From: Thermoplasmata archaeon
Lineage (GTDB): Archaea > Thermoplasmatota > Thermoplasmata > Halarchaeoplasmatales > Halarchaeoplasmataceae
NCBI GenBank assembly: GCA_003554965.1
Contig: PWHR01000038.1
Span: forward strand, 30,650-94,649
Length of the DNA stretch: 64,000 bases
Reading direction: 5' to 3'
The translations under genes and the position numbers were made by a program. Below are positions 25,218 to 34,480 of this stretch, piece after piece (the first letter of the stretch is position 1; each line of letters starts with the position of its first letter). Under the pieces are notes generated by a model. That model saw nothing but the letters and a program-made list of their open reading frames with translations, was not told where the DNA came from and made no database searches.

Positions 25218-25838
25218 TTACTCTTTTTCTCTCATCTCTTTTTTCCTTTTTTGAAGCCTTTCGTACTTTTCTTCATATAGTTCCTTACAGGAAGAGCAGC
25301 AGAGATAGTGCTCCTTACCGTCCTTTTTCCACTTCACCGGTTCTCCTTTTATGGGCTTGTTGCAGTAGTAGCAGTTTATATCTAAAGGAACGTTCTCGTC
25401 CAAAGGAAGCCAAGGCACCTTCTTTTCTTCCTCTTGAACTCTCCAAAGATCTGATATCTTGACTCCTTCTTCTTCCTCTATCAATGTGGTGGCTTCGTCT
25501 ACTTGGTTGAAATGATTTACAAAAAGGGTCAATAGATAGGGTCCGCCTTCCAACTTTTCTAAGGCGCGAAACCTCTTATGAGAATCTACTAATTTTCTTA
25601 ATCCTTCTTCCATATCTCCTTCAATTTCGACCTTGAGATAGTATTTTTGGAACCCTATCTTACTGTGATCCAATTCTACTCGAAAACCTTCGATGATACC
25701 CATATTTTCCAACTTTTCCAGTTTTGAACTGACCGTAGGTGTGCTCACCCCGACTTTATCCGCCAAGATCCTGCGGGACTGCCTTCCCTCTTTTTGAAGT
25801 TCGATAAGCATCTTCAATTCGGTTTCGTCGAGCTTCAT
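25218..25838 (-). CDS. Lrp-type regulator with C-terminal TRASH metal-sensing domain
   Basis: Residues 1-50 are an AsnC/Lrp winged helix (ELKMLIELQKEGRQSRRILA, DKVGVSTPTVSSKLEKLENM). A small regulatory region follows, and residues about 153-192 form a TRASH domain: Cys156-x2-Cys159, Cys180 and Cys184 in CYYCNK and CCSSCKELYEE. This layout matches archaeal copper-responsive regulators of the CopT/CopR kind. It is divergent from the YHS chaperone and CopA genes, which it most likely controls. It converges with acs. Confidence 0.92.
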   Translation of the reverse strand: MKLDETELKMLIELQKEGRQSRRILADKVGVSTPTVSSKLEKLENMGIIEGFRVELDHSKIGFQKYYLKVEIEGDMEEGLRKLVDSHKRFRALEKLEGGPYLLTLFVNHFNQVDEATTLIEEEEGVKISDLWRVQEEEKKVPWLPLDENVPLDINCYYCNKPIKGEPVKWKKDGKEHYLCCSSCKELYEEKYERLQKRKKEMREKE

Positions 25839-25926
25839 ATATCCTTCAGGGACGTTTGGATTACTTAGATTTTTTGTTTGTAAAGATATCGGCAGATTGT
25901 TTTAACATTTGTATACCGAAAGTGCC

Positions 25927-25962
25927 TTTTATACCGGCAACAATGTTATAACGGTGTTAAAA
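25927..25962 (+). promoter_or_regulatory. Promoter and candidate operator of the copper chaperone/ATPase operon
   Basis: TTTTATACC (25927-25935) is the TATA box. The imperfect inverted repeat TTATAACGGTGTTAAAA (25946-25962) lies between it and the ATG at 25963. The same core occurs immediately before the ATGs at 29070 (perfect palindrome) and 30735. It is a candidate binding site for the divergent Lrp-TRASH regulator. The GGTG inside could instead act as a ribosome site. Confidence 0.45.
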
Positions 25963-26106
25963 ATGGCTGTAGATCCCGTATGTGATATGAAAGTCGACGA
26001 GGAGGATGCAGAGTTCAAGACCGAATATAAAGGTAAAAAGTACTACTTCTGCGCTCCCGGATGCAAGACCCTATTCGAGGAGGACCCAGAAAAGTACCTC
26101 GAGTAG
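25963..26106 (+). CDS. YHS-domain metal-binding protein (copper chaperone-like)
   Basis: A 47-residue protein, MAVDPVCDMKVDEEDAEF onward, made entirely of a YHS/TRASH-type domain with Cys7, Cys30 and Cys34 (DPVCDM, FCAPGCKTLFEEDP). Such proteins precede copper ATPases and carry metal ions to them. The frame is open upstream to 25909, but ATG 25963 gives the family start directly after the operator-like palindrome. The copA start follows 41 bp downstream, so the two are probably one operon. Confidence 0.9.
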   Translation: MAVDPVCDMKVDEEDAEFKTEYKGKKYYFCAPGCKTLFEEDPEKYLE

Positions 26107-26146
26107 GGTAAACCCCCTTTCCATTTGATTTATGAGGTTGATATTT

Positions 26147-28639
26147 ATGACTGAAAAAAACAAAAAGGAGAAAGAAAAGGTCCCTATCGAGGGGATGACG
26201 TGCGCCTCCTGTGCTCAGACTATAGAAGGGGCTTTAGACAAACAGGAGGGTATTGAGAAAGCTGACGTTAACCTGATGACGGAGAAAGCGAGTATAGAAT
26301 TTGATCCTAAAAAAATAGATATGGATAAGATCAGCGAGACGGTTGAGAAAACAGGTTATAAAGTGGCGGAGAAAGAGGAAGAAAAAGGAGAGACCACGTT
26401 AGAAGTTACCGGTATGACTTGTGCTTCCTGTGCCGATACCGTTGATAAAGCTCTTTCCGGAGTTGAGGGGGTTGAGAATGTCACGGTCAACATAAGTACT
26501 GAAAAAGCAAAAGTAGTATATGAACCTAATCTGGTTTCTAAAACAGATTTGATAAAGACTATAGAAGAAGTAGGATATGGAGTTGCTTCAGAAGATGAAA
26601 AAGAGACAGATGCAGAGATGAGATTGGCAAAGACCAAGCAACTCATGATCTATGCATGGATAGGCACTGGTTTACTTTTGGCATATGAATTTTTGTTTCT
26701 TCAATTTATAGACTTACCTGATCAGACAGCGATGATCATTTCGGGTATTATAGCTACTCCAGTTGCATTGATCATAGGATGGCCCACCGTGCACTCAAAG
26801 ACCTTTTCCGCATTAAAAGGCGGTAATATCAACATGGAAACCCTGATAACTCTTGGTGTTCTCTCTGCATGGACCACCGGTATATTGGCGATCTTGATAG
26901 AAATCCCTGGTTTTTTCATGGTCTCTGCCATGATTCTGTCATTCCATCTCATAGGACAGTACTTGGAAGATAAAGCTAAAGGAAGAGCTTCTCAAGCGAT
27001 CCAAAAATTGCTGGAATTGGAAGCCGATACCGCTCGAGTCATCAGAGAGGGAGAAGAGAAGGAGATCCCTCTTGAAGAAGTGGAAGTGGGAGAGTCTATG
27101 ATCGTAAAGCCCGGTGAAAAGATACCAACAGATGGTGTAGTTAAAGAAGGAAGTTCAGCTGTCGATGAGTCGATGGCTACGGGTGAGTCCGTACCCGTAG
27201 AAAAGAATGAAGGCGATGAAGTCATCGGTTCTACTATAAATCAGGACGGCATTTTGAAAGTCGAAGCGACAAAGATCGGGAAAGATACGTTCCTATCTCA
27301 GGTAGTCGAGATGGTCGAAGACGCTCAGGCCACAAGACTTCCGGTCCAAGCCCTTGCAGATAAGGTGACTTCAAAGTTCGTTCCCGCGGTTATTTTGATC
27401 TCTTTAGCTACTATGGTCAGTTGGGTGCTTTTTACCGGTCAATTACAGGGAGTTCTAGAATGGGCAGGTAACTTTTTGCCATGGGTAAATCCAGATTTGG
27501 GTACTCTCGGCCTTGTACTCTTTGCAGGTATAGCTGTCTTAGTTATCTCATGTCCCTGCGCTTTGGGTTTAGCAACGCCAACTTCAGTTATGGTTGGCAC
27601 CGGGAAGGGAGCGGAAAATGGGATACTTTTCAGAGAAGGCTCCGCTCTTGAGTACATACAGGATCTAGATATCATCGTGTTCGATAAAACCGGGACCTTG
27701 ACTAAAGGTAAGCCGGAATTAACGGACGTTTGGCCCTCTAGATCGAATCTTTCTCAAAAGGAACTCCTTCGGAAGGCAGCTTCTATTGAGAACGCCTCAG
27801 AGCATCCGATAGCTCAGGCTGTGGTTAGAGGAGCTACAAAACAAGATATAGAAATAACCCAGGTGAAAGATTTCGAAAATGTTAGAGGAAAAGGTGTGAA
27901 AGGAAAAGTTGACGAAGAATTAGTGATCGTCGGAACTAGGAAACTTATCGAAGAGGAATTGAACGGAAAAAAAATCCCTGACAAAGCTATGAAGAGAAGA
28001 GCTCAACTTCAGGATGAGGGTAAAACTTCGTTCTTTGTCGCGGTTGAAGGTGAAATCAAAGGAGTTATCGCCGTTGCCGACGAGTTGAAGGAGGGCGCCA
28101 AAGAAGCGATACATCAGATAAAAGAGTTCGGTATCAAGACCGCCATCTTGACCGGCGATAATCAGAGAGTCGGGGAAGCGATAGCATCCCAAGTTGGTAT
28201 AGAAGAAGTCGAAGCTGACGTTCTTCCTGACAGGAAAGCCGAGAGGATAAAAGAGTTACAGAAAAGAGGCGGAAGGAACAAGATTGCTATGGTCGGTGAC
28301 GGTATCAACGACGCTCCCGCACTAACCCAAGCAGATATCGGCTTTGCCATAGGGACAGGGACCGATATAGCGATAGAGTCGGGCGATGTGACCCTTGTAA
28401 GAGGTGAACTGGAAACCATAGCTCAGGCCTTCAAATTGTCCAAAGCGACCATGAAGAACATAAAACAGAACTTATTCTGGGCCTTCGGTTACAACTCTGC
28501 AGCGATCCCTGCTGCTGCGTTAGGATTTTTGCACCCAGCTATAGCAGCCGGAGCGATGGCCATGTCATCGGTGACCGTCGTGTCAAACGCATTGAGGCTG
28601 AAAAAAGTTGACATCGGAACGGAGGAGGATAAAAGATGA
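26147..28639 (+). CDS. copA: Copper-exporting P1B-type ATPase CopA
   Basis: Membrane pump that removes Cu(I). Two N-terminal heavy-metal domains each carry GMTCASC. The membrane part has the CPC metal site ([13 protein letters not shown], near residue 470). The catalytic part has the phosphorylated Asp in DKTGTLTKG (about 512), SEHPIAQAV in the nucleotide domain, and [10 protein letters not shown]. Total about 830 residues, normal for two metal domains. ATG 26147 is chosen over 26132 because GAGGT lies 8 nt before it. The stop overlaps the next ATG by 4 bp. Confidence 0.96.
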   Translation: MTEKNKKEKEKVPIEGMTCASCAQTIEGALDKQEGIEKADVNLMTEKASIEFDPKKIDMDKISETVEKTGYKVAEKEEEKGETTLEVTGMTCASCADTVDKALSGVEGVENVTVNISTEKAKVVYEPNLVSKTDLIKTIEEVGYGVASEDEKETDAEMRLAKTKQLMIYAWIGTGLLLAYEFLFLQFIDLPDQTAMIISGIIATPVALIIGWPTVHSKTFSALKGGNINMETLITLGVLSAWTTGILAILIEIPGFFMVSAMILSFHLIGQYLEDKAKGRASQAIQKLLELEADTARVIREGEEKEIPLEEVEVGESMIVKPGEKIPTDGVVKEGSSAVDESMATGESVPVEKNEGDEVIGSTINQDGILKVEATKIGKDTFLSQVVEMVEDAQATRLPVQALADKVTSKFVPAVILISLATMVSWVLFTGQLQGVLEWAGNFLPWVNPDLGTLGLVLFAGIAVLVISCPCALGLATPTSVMVGTGKGAENGILFREGSALEYIQDLDIIVFDKTGTLTKGKPELTDVWPSRSNLSQKELLRKAASIENASEHPIAQAVVRGATKQDIEITQVKDFENVRGKGVKGKVDEELVIVGTRKLIEEELNGKKIPDKAMKRRAQLQDEGKTSFFVAVEGEIKGVIAVADELKEGAKEAIHQIKEFGIKTAILTGDNQRVGEAIASQVGIEEVEADVLPDRKAERIKELQKRGGRNKIAMVGDGINDAPALTQADIGFAIGTGTDIAIESGDVTLVRGELETIAQAFKLSKATMKNIKQNLFWAFGYNSAAIPAAALGFLHPAIAAGAMAMSSVTVVSNALRLKKVDIGTEEDKR

Positions 28640-29019
28640 TCGAGGAAACGCTTTCTTCTGCAGCATCGATCTGTTTGAACGCCAACGGTAATCACCATAT
28701 GGACGGCTGGTCCATGATGGGGGGATGGTGGTTCATATGGCCGATAATCTGGATAGCGATAGCCTTAGTCATTGGTCTTTTGGTCTACAGAGATGCAGAG
28801 AAAAGAGGCATGAACGGACTTCTATGGTTCATACTTGTCCTGCTCCCGATGGTCGGCTTACTGTTCCTGGTTATCTACATAGTACTTAGGGAAGAGAAAA
28901 GAACGGTCTCAAGGAGGAGAACGGAAAAGAGCGCAGGGAAGATACTTGACGAGAGGTATGCGAGAGGAGAGATATCTGATGGAGAATATAAAAGGAAAAA
29001 GAAGGAGATTAGAAAATAG
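28636..29019 (+). CDS. Two-helix membrane protein with SHOCT domain, copper operon member
   Basis: Overlaps the copA stop by 4 bp (ATGA). The exposed N-terminus is rich in His, Met and Trp ([14 protein letters not shown]), a composition that suits soft-metal binding. Two hydrophobic helices (about residues 31-50 and 61-84) follow. The C-terminus is a SHOCT module: [25 protein letters not shown] tails are thought to mediate oligomer formation or regulation. From its position it probably assists copper export or sensing; that is inference. Confidence 0.82.
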   Translation: MIEETLSSAASICLNANGNHHMDGWSMMGGWWFIWPIIWIAIALVIGLLVYRDAEKRGMNGLLWFILVLLPMVGLLFLVIYIVLREEKRTVSRRRTEKSAGKILDERYARGEISDGEYKRKKKEIRK

Positions 29020-29038
29020 AAGATGAGAAGCAACCAAC

Positions 29039-29069
29039 AAATATATATAGCCTATAACGGTGTTATAGG
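29039..29069 (+). promoter_or_regulatory. Promoter with a perfect 19-bp palindromic operator
   Basis: AAATATATATAG (29039-29050) is the TATA box. The palindrome CCTATAACGGTGTTATAGG (29051-29069; two 8-bp arms, 3-bp centre) ends one base before the ATG. Bound protein here would cover the transcription start. The core is shared with the operators at 25946 and 30719. Confidence 0.65.
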
Positions 29070-29366
29070 ATGATGTCAAAGAACAGAAAACTGCTTGCAG
29101 GAACGATCGCCCTGGTACTGGTCATAAGTTTATTTGTGGGAACCAGCTTAATAATGGCCCAAGAGAGTGACGAACTCTCCAACGGTGAAGAGCCTGGTGA
29201 GTATGAGGAACCATGGTATTGTCATGATCAAGAGGAACATGAGGACCATTATGAGGATCATCATGAGGATGATGATCACCACCATGGAGGAAGACACCAT
29301 CACGAAGACGGTTCCTTTGGTGGAGGGTTCACCCGTATGATAAGACGGATGTTCCCTGGTCATTAA
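29070..29366 (+). CDS. Exported histidine-rich metal-binding protein
   Basis: A signal or anchor helix (about residues 8-30, ending near MAQES) is followed by an acidic segment with one CHD and then a dense His/Asp/Glu stretch (HEDHYEDHHEDDDHHHGGRH and neighbours), ending in a basic RMIRRMFPGH. This is the composition of an extracellular metal buffer for Cu, Ni or Zn. It follows the copper operon and has its own TATA box and palindromic operator. ATG 29073 is the alternative start. Confidence 0.8.
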   Translation: MMSKNRKLLAGTIALVLVISLFVGTSLIMAQESDELSNGEEPGEYEEPWYCHDQEEHEDHYEDHHEDDDHHHGGRHHHEDGSFGGGFTRMIRRMFPGH

Positions 29367-29455
29367 AGAACGAAGTCGAACCGATAGGTGCCAGTGTGAT
29401 CAAAAACCTCTTCATTTTATTTATTTGCTTCTTAAATACTGGTAAGTGATGAAAT

Positions 29456-30046
29456 ATGAATTCTTTGGCCCTCAAAAACCTATCGAAAAAAAGGAATCAG
29501 ATCATCGTAGTCTTGTTCGTGCTATCCCTTGTCTATACTTTGAGCATTTTCATAGCTCCCTTGACTCTTGAATCTGGTACTGTCTCTGAAATAAATGGAA
29601 GCGCCAATCAGGTTGTCAATGAGGAAAAGTGGGAAGAACTAACGTTTTACCATCGAAAGGTGTATTACTTCGGTGATTTGAACTGCCACCAGATGAGTTC
29701 CCGTTCTTATCACATCAATGATAACCAGATGCCCATAGCCGGTAGATCGACGGGCATATTCATGGGATTGACAGCGGGCTTTTTTACCATGTCTTTCGCG
29801 GAAAGTGCTGGAGATTTCAAACATACTTTGCTCGGTCTGCTAGATGCGGATCCGGATCTCTCCGAAAATAAAGAATGGCTTCTGCTCTTTCTTTTCGGTT
29901 CTTTGTTCGCTCTCCCTATGATCTTGGACGGCGGTCTTCAGTTCATAATCGACTACCACAGCTTCAACGAATTCAGGACCTTCACAGGAATTTTGTTTGG
30001 CATAGGATTCTCAAGTTTTATATCCTCGATGATCATATCTTCATGA
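29456..30046 (+). CDS. DUF2085-family membrane protein
   Basis: The motif LNCHQMSSRSYHINDNQMPI followed by AGRSTGIFMGLTAG identifies DUF2085, a family of small membrane proteins with a conserved Cys-His-Gln. There are four or five hydrophobic helices. Function is unknown; the conserved CHQ suggests metal or redox binding. It lies just downstream of the metal-handling genes and 10 bp upstream of a methyltransferase gene on the same strand. Confidence 0.8.
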   Translation: MNSLALKNLSKKRNQIIVVLFVLSLVYTLSIFIAPLTLESGTVSEINGSANQVVNEEKWEELTFYHRKVYYFGDLNCHQMSSRSYHINDNQMPIAGRSTGIFMGLTAGFFTMSFAESAGDFKHTLLGLLDADPDLSENKEWLLLFLFGSLFALPMILDGGLQFIIDYHSFNEFRTFTGILFGIGFSSFISSMIISS

Positions 30047-30056
30047 GGGGAGTAAA

Positions 30057-30665
30057 TTGTTTGAATCGAAAAATTCAGAAAAGAACATCTTCAATCTGCT
30101 AGCGCCATGGTACGATAGATTCAGAAAGATCGTTGAATCAGGTGAGATTGTAGAGATAAGTCAAGAGATAGAGAAAATCGAAAGAAGCAATGATAGAACT
30201 CTGAAGATACTAGATGTAGGGGGAGGAACAGGAAATCATTGGCGAGAAAAAGTCAGTGATGGAAAGGATTTTTACTTACTTGATGAGAACAGGTCCATGT
30301 TGAGTCACTCCGAAGAAGAAATAAGGGCCATCCAGGGCGATGCACAAAGTACACCTTTCAAAGAGAAGACATTTGACGTTGTTCTGTGTGTTGACGCCTT
30401 ACATCATTTTGATGATAGACTTGGCAGCTTGGAAGAGATGGACAGAATGTTAAAACCAAAAGGTAAAATAATATTTGTCGATTTCGATCCAGAAAATATC
30501 TTAACTAGAGGTATCTCTTTGATCGAACGATCATTTGGCGAACCCGGTACTTTTATTCCTCTCCATAGTCTAAAAAATTTTTTCGAGAAAAAAGGTTACA
30601 GTTCTAAGTTGAAAAGGTTGAATTCCTATATGTATCTCTTTACTTTCCAAAAAAATGATGCCTAG
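30057..30665 (+). CDS. Class I SAM-dependent methyltransferase
   Basis: The fold shows KILDVGGGTGNHW (motif I), FYLLDENRSMLSHS, and DVVLCVDALHHFDD (motif IV), followed by MLKPKGKIIFVDFDP. The start is TTG 30057, preceded by the purine-rich GAGGGGAG. It begins 10 bp after the DUF2085 stop, so the two are probably co-transcribed. Substrate unknown. Confidence 0.87.
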   Translation: MFESKNSEKNIFNLLAPWYDRFRKIVESGEIVEISQEIEKIERSNDRTLKILDVGGGTGNHWREKVSDGKDFYLLDENRSMLSHSEEEIRAIQGDAQSTPFKEKTFDVVLCVDALHHFDDRLGSLEEMDRMLKPKGKIIFVDFDPENILTRGISLIERSFGEPGTFIPLHSLKNFFEKKGYSSKLKRLNSYMYLFTFQKNDA

Positions 30666-30684
30666 GCGTATCTTCCTAAAAACA

Positions 30685-30722
30685 TTTAAATACTCCTCCA
30701 TTTTTAGGTATGCCTAACATAA
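30685..30722 (+). promoter_or_regulatory. Promoter with a DtxR/IdeR-type iron box
   Basis: TTTAAATA (30685-30692) is the TATA box of the iron ABC operon. TTAGGTATGCCTAACATAA (30704-30722) resembles the DtxR-family consensus TTAGGTTAGSCTAACCTAA closely, with an inverted TTAGG/CCTAA pair. It lies over the expected transcription start, so an iron-loaded repressor would block the importer. No dtxR gene is in the window. Confidence 0.65.
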
Positions 30723-30734
30723 CGGTGTGATAAG

Positions 30735-31790
30735 ATGAGCGGATTGAAGAAGAGAAACGGTCGAGATGAAGAAGGGGGCCAAGTACTTTGGACACTTTTG
30801 ATGATAGGCGTGGTGTTCCTCATTTCGTCCGTATTCTATCTGTACGTATTGGAAGGATCGAGCGATGACACCTTGGTCCTCTATTCAGGTCGGAGCAGAG
30901 AATTGATCAGTGATGTGGTCGACGAGTTCGAAGAAGAAACGGGTATCGATGTTGAGATACAATACGGCTCGACGACGGAGATTGCGAGTACTCTTTTAGA
31001 AGAAGGAGAAGACAGTCCGGCAGATGTTTTCTATGCACAAGATCCTGGTGGTATAGGCTCGGTTCAACATATGTTGCGTACTCTTCCTCAAGAGCTTTTA
31101 GAACAGGCACCTGAAGAATTCCATTCAGCCCAGGATGACTGGGTTGGGATCTCTGGAAGAGCACGTGTTGTGGTCTACAATACTGAGGAACTGAAAGAAG
31201 AAGAACTTCCCGACGACATGTGGGCCTTTACCGAAAGTGAATGGGAAGGTCGTATTGGATGGGCACCCAGCAATCCTTCATTTCAGACTATGGTCACAGC
31301 GATGAGAGCCGAATGGGGTGAAGAAGAGACGGAAGACTGGTTAGAAGCTATCCAAGAGAACGATCCAGTAGAATATACCAGGAACACACCGACTGTACAG
31401 GCGGTTGCTGACGGTGAGGTCGATGTCGGATTCGTGAATCATTATTACCTTTATCGATTCCTAGAGGAAGAAGGGGAGGAGTTTCCAGCTCGGAATTACT
31501 ATCCAGATAGCGGAGGACCAGGGACCACTATGATGATCTCTGGAGCCGGTATACTAGAGTCCTCAGATAACGAACATAATGCTGAACGCTTTTTAGAATT
31601 CCTGCTTTCAGAAAATGCTCAAGAATACTTTGCTGAAGAGACTTTCGAATATCCTGTTAGAGAAGGGATCGAGACTTATGAAATACTGCCCGATCCGGCC
31701 GAGATAGATTTTCCCGATATCACCATGGAAGAGATGGACGATCTGGAAGGAACTTTAGATATGCTTCGCAGCATCGGAGTGATATCTTGA
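30735..31790 (+). CDS. Ferric-iron ABC transporter substrate-binding protein
   Basis: Periplasmic-type binding protein of the FbpA/FutA group: VLYSGRSRELISDVVDEFEE opens the domain, followed by DVFYAQDPGGIGSV, SGRARVVVYNT, and VDVGFVNHYYLYRF with the tyrosine pair expected to hold Fe(III). A single N-terminal hydrophobic helix (about residues 18-37) anchors it; there is no lipobox cysteine. It is the first gene of a three-gene importer and has an iron-box promoter. Confidence 0.93.
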   Translation: MSGLKKRNGRDEEGGQVLWTLLMIGVVFLISSVFYLYVLEGSSDDTLVLYSGRSRELISDVVDEFEEETGIDVEIQYGSTTEIASTLLEEGEDSPADVFYAQDPGGIGSVQHMLRTLPQELLEQAPEEFHSAQDDWVGISGRARVVVYNTEELKEEELPDDMWAFTESEWEGRIGWAPSNPSFQTMVTAMRAEWGEEETEDWLEAIQENDPVEYTRNTPTVQAVADGEVDVGFVNHYYLYRFLEEEGEEFPARNYYPDSGGPGTTMMISGAGILESSDNEHNAERFLEFLLSENAQEYFAEETFEYPVREGIETYEILPDPAEIDFPDITMEEMDDLEGTLDMLRSIGVIS

Positions 31791-31791
31791 G

Positions 31792-33417
31792 ATGATCTCT
31801 TTGAATACTTCATCGGTAAGGAAAAAGATAGATAGGGTTCCGCTGCCTATTTGGCTCCTAGGTTTTCTTATAATAACTGCCATATCCTTACCTATAGTTT
31901 ATCTGATCGTGAGAGCGCTGGGAGCCGGCGTAGAAACGTGGGATATAATTTTCCGCTATAGAACTCTTATCACCTTTGGAAGGACCATGGCTTTGGTGAT
32001 CGCAGCACCCCTTCTTTCTCTTGCTATTGCACTGCCTTTGGCTTTTTTGACCACCAGGACGGATCTGCCTTTCAGAAATGTTTGGTCGATCCTGGGTACT
32101 CTTCCACTGGTGATACCCAGTTATATCTACGCTTACGTCCTTATTTCCGCTTTCAGTCCTAGAGGTATCTTCCACGAGTTCCTAGCTTCGCCTTTAGGTA
32201 TAGAGAGTTTACCGCAGATCTATGGTTTTCCTGGTGCTCTATTAAGCGTTACAGCAGTAAGCTATCCCTACCTGTTGCTTCCGTTGCAGTCCTCTTTAAA
32301 AGGCATGGACAGATCCGTTGAAGAGGCCTCTAGGAGTCTTGGTCGCGGTCATATCACGACCTTTAGAAAAGTTACCCTGCCTCTTTTACGCCCCGCCATC
32401 GCCTCAGGCGGTCTACTCATAGGTCTCTATTCACTTCGCGACTTCGGAGCCGTTTCCCTGATGAGATATGAAACTTTCACCTGGACCATTTACAACCAGT
32501 ACTTCACTCCATTTGGTGGTAGGATGATCGCCGCAGCTTTGTCTTTGATACTCCTTATATTTGCTTTGTTCATACTTTACTTAGAATCGAGAACTAGGGA
32601 TAAAACACGTTACTACAGCAGCGCCGAAAGCAACAGTGAGCCAGATCTTATAGAGTTGGGAAGATGGCGTTGGCCCGCACTTATCTTCTGCGCCTTAGTA
32701 GTTATCATATTTCTGATATTACCCATGGTCGTTCTGGGGTTCTGGGGGTTGAGAGGTATGTTTGATGGAGTCTCTCTCAAGATGTTTTGGGATCCCGCTT
32801 TCAATTCACTTCAAGCATCATTTTTGACGGCTTTGGTCGTAGTGTTAGCGGCTGTTCCTATAGGTATCATAACGGCTCGTTTTTCGGGAAAGATGAGCCA
32901 GATCATGGAGAAATTCACTTATCTTGGTTTTGCACTACCCGGTATAGTGATAGCTCTCGCTCTTGTATTCTTTTCAGTAGGTACGCCCCTGTACCAAACT
33001 ATGTTTATCCTGATATTTGGATACATGATATTGTTTCTACCTTTAGCCCTTGGATCGATCAGGACATCAATACTGCAGATAAATCCTGCCGTAGAAGAAG
33101 CCTCTAGGAGCTTGGGAAAGAGTCCTGGACAGACTCTAAAAGAAGTGACCCTGCCGCTCTCAAAAAATGGAATATTGGCAGGAGCGGCTCTGGTATTTTT
33201 GGTCACTATGAAGGAACTTCAAGCCACGTTAATACTAAGTCCAAGGAATTTTGAGACCTTGGCCACCTCAATCTGGCATGCGACGTCTGAAGCTTTCTTT
33301 GCTAGAGCTGCAATACCAGCTCTACTTCTCATATTCTTATCTTCGGTTCCGATGATGGTATTATTGATATTTTGGCATAGGAGAGGTAATCATGAAAGGA
33401 TCAGCGGTTCGTTGTGA
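31792..33417 (+). CDS. Ferric-iron ABC transporter permease (two fused halves)
   Basis: About twelve membrane helices in two similar halves of the FbpB type. Each half ends in an EAA loop that contacts the ATPase: VEEASRSLGRGHITTFRKV in the first and VEEASRSLGKSPGQTLKEV in the second. The length of 541 is normal for the fused form. The ATG follows the binding-protein stop with one base between, and the gene overlaps the ATPase gene by 26 bp. Confidence 0.94.
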   Translation: MISLNTSSVRKKIDRVPLPIWLLGFLIITAISLPIVYLIVRALGAGVETWDIIFRYRTLITFGRTMALVIAAPLLSLAIALPLAFLTTRTDLPFRNVWSILGTLPLVIPSYIYAYVLISAFSPRGIFHEFLASPLGIESLPQIYGFPGALLSVTAVSYPYLLLPLQSSLKGMDRSVEEASRSLGRGHITTFRKVTLPLLRPAIASGGLLIGLYSLRDFGAVSLMRYETFTWTIYNQYFTPFGGRMIAAALSLILLIFALFILYLESRTRDKTRYYSSAESNSEPDLIELGRWRWPALIFCALVVIIFLILPMVVLGFWGLRGMFDGVSLKMFWDPAFNSLQASFLTALVVVLAAVPIGIITARFSGKMSQIMEKFTYLGFALPGIVIALALVFFSVGTPLYQTMFILIFGYMILFLPLALGSIRTSILQINPAVEEASRSLGKSPGQTLKEVTLPLSKNGILAGAALVFLVTMKELQATLILSPRNFETLATSIWHATSEAFFARAAIPALLLIFLSSVPMMVLLIFWHRRGNHERISGSL

Positions 33418-34444
33418 AGGTCTAACAAAAAAATTCGGAGAAACCACTGCGGTGAATGATGTATCTTTTGAGTTGAAAGAAGGAGAGATCCTAGCCTTGG
33501 TCGGTCCAAGCGGATGCGGAAAAACCACTCTTCTGCGGCTTATAGCAGGATTCGAGTATCCTGACAAAGGTTTGGTTGAGATAGGTGAGCAGAAAATTGT
33601 AGATGAAGGAAGATACATACCTCCAGAGAAGAGAGATGTTGGGATAGTCTTTCAGGACTACGCTCTCTTTCCACATCTTTCAGTCGCTGAGAACATCTCT
33701 TACGGTCTATCCTCAGATTCTATTCAATCCAAAAAAAGATGTGCGGAGATGTTGACTCTGATAGATATGGAAGATCATGCTTCAAAGATGCCGCATGAAT
33801 TGTCAGGAGGTGAACAACAGAGAGTTGCTTTAGCCCGGGCCATGGCTCCAGATCCAGAAATACTTCTTATGGATGAACCCTTCTCCAACCTCGATGCCGA
33901 ACTTAGGATGAGGATACGATCAGAGGTGAAGAACATACTTAAAAGGACCGACGCGAGCGTGATATTTGTCACTCACGATCAGGATGAGGCACTGTTCATG
34001 GGTGATCGGGTCGGAGTGATGAAGGAGGCTGAACTGATACAGATAGAAGAACCCACTGAGATATTTCATTTCCCTGATCATCCCTTTGTGGCAGACTTCA
34101 TCGGTACTGCCGATTTTATTTATGGAAAGATAAAGGATGAAACCACGGTCAAAACAGAGATCGGCGGACTGGCCTACCACGGTACTTTTCCTTCAGAATA
34201 TACTGTGGATGTCATGATCCGCCCTGACTTCCTTGATATAGAACCTTCTCAAGAAGGCAAAGGTAAGATAAAAGACAGGATATTCAAAGGTATGCACTAC
34301 CTTTATGAGATCCTTCTACCCTCCGGTTCGAAGATAAGAACTTTACAGCACCATACCGAGAGATATGAGATAGGTACCAAGGTGACCTTTAATCTGAATC
34401 CAGAGCATAAAGTTATCTGTTTCCCAAAAAGACACAAAAAGTAA
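33392..34444 (+). CDS. Ferric-iron ABC transporter ATPase
   Basis: Importer ATPase of the FbpC/PotA kind: Walker A LVGPSGCGKTTLL, Q-loop VFQDYALFPHL, signature LSGGEQQRVALARA, Walker B ILLMDEPFSNLDAE, and switch His in VTHDQDEA. The C-terminal ~100 residues form the OB-like regulatory (TOBE) domain. GAGAGGTAATC precedes the ATG. It completes the iron importer with the two upstream genes. Confidence 0.95.
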   Translation: MKGSAVRCEGLTKKFGETTAVNDVSFELKEGEILALVGPSGCGKTTLLRLIAGFEYPDKGLVEIGEQKIVDEGRYIPPEKRDVGIVFQDYALFPHLSVAENISYGLSSDSIQSKKRCAEMLTLIDMEDHASKMPHELSGGEQQRVALARAMAPDPEILLMDEPFSNLDAELRMRIRSEVKNILKRTDASVIFVTHDQDEALFMGDRVGVMKEAELIQIEEPTEIFHFPDHPFVADFIGTADFIYGKIKDETTVKTEIGGLAYHGTFPSEYTVDVMIRPDFLDIEPSQEGKGKIKDRIFKGMHYLYEILLPSGSKIRTLQHHTERYEIGTKVTFNLNPEHKVICFPKRHKK

Positions 34445-34480
34445 ATAGCGCGTGAAGATTGGCTGCTTAGGAGTGATAAA

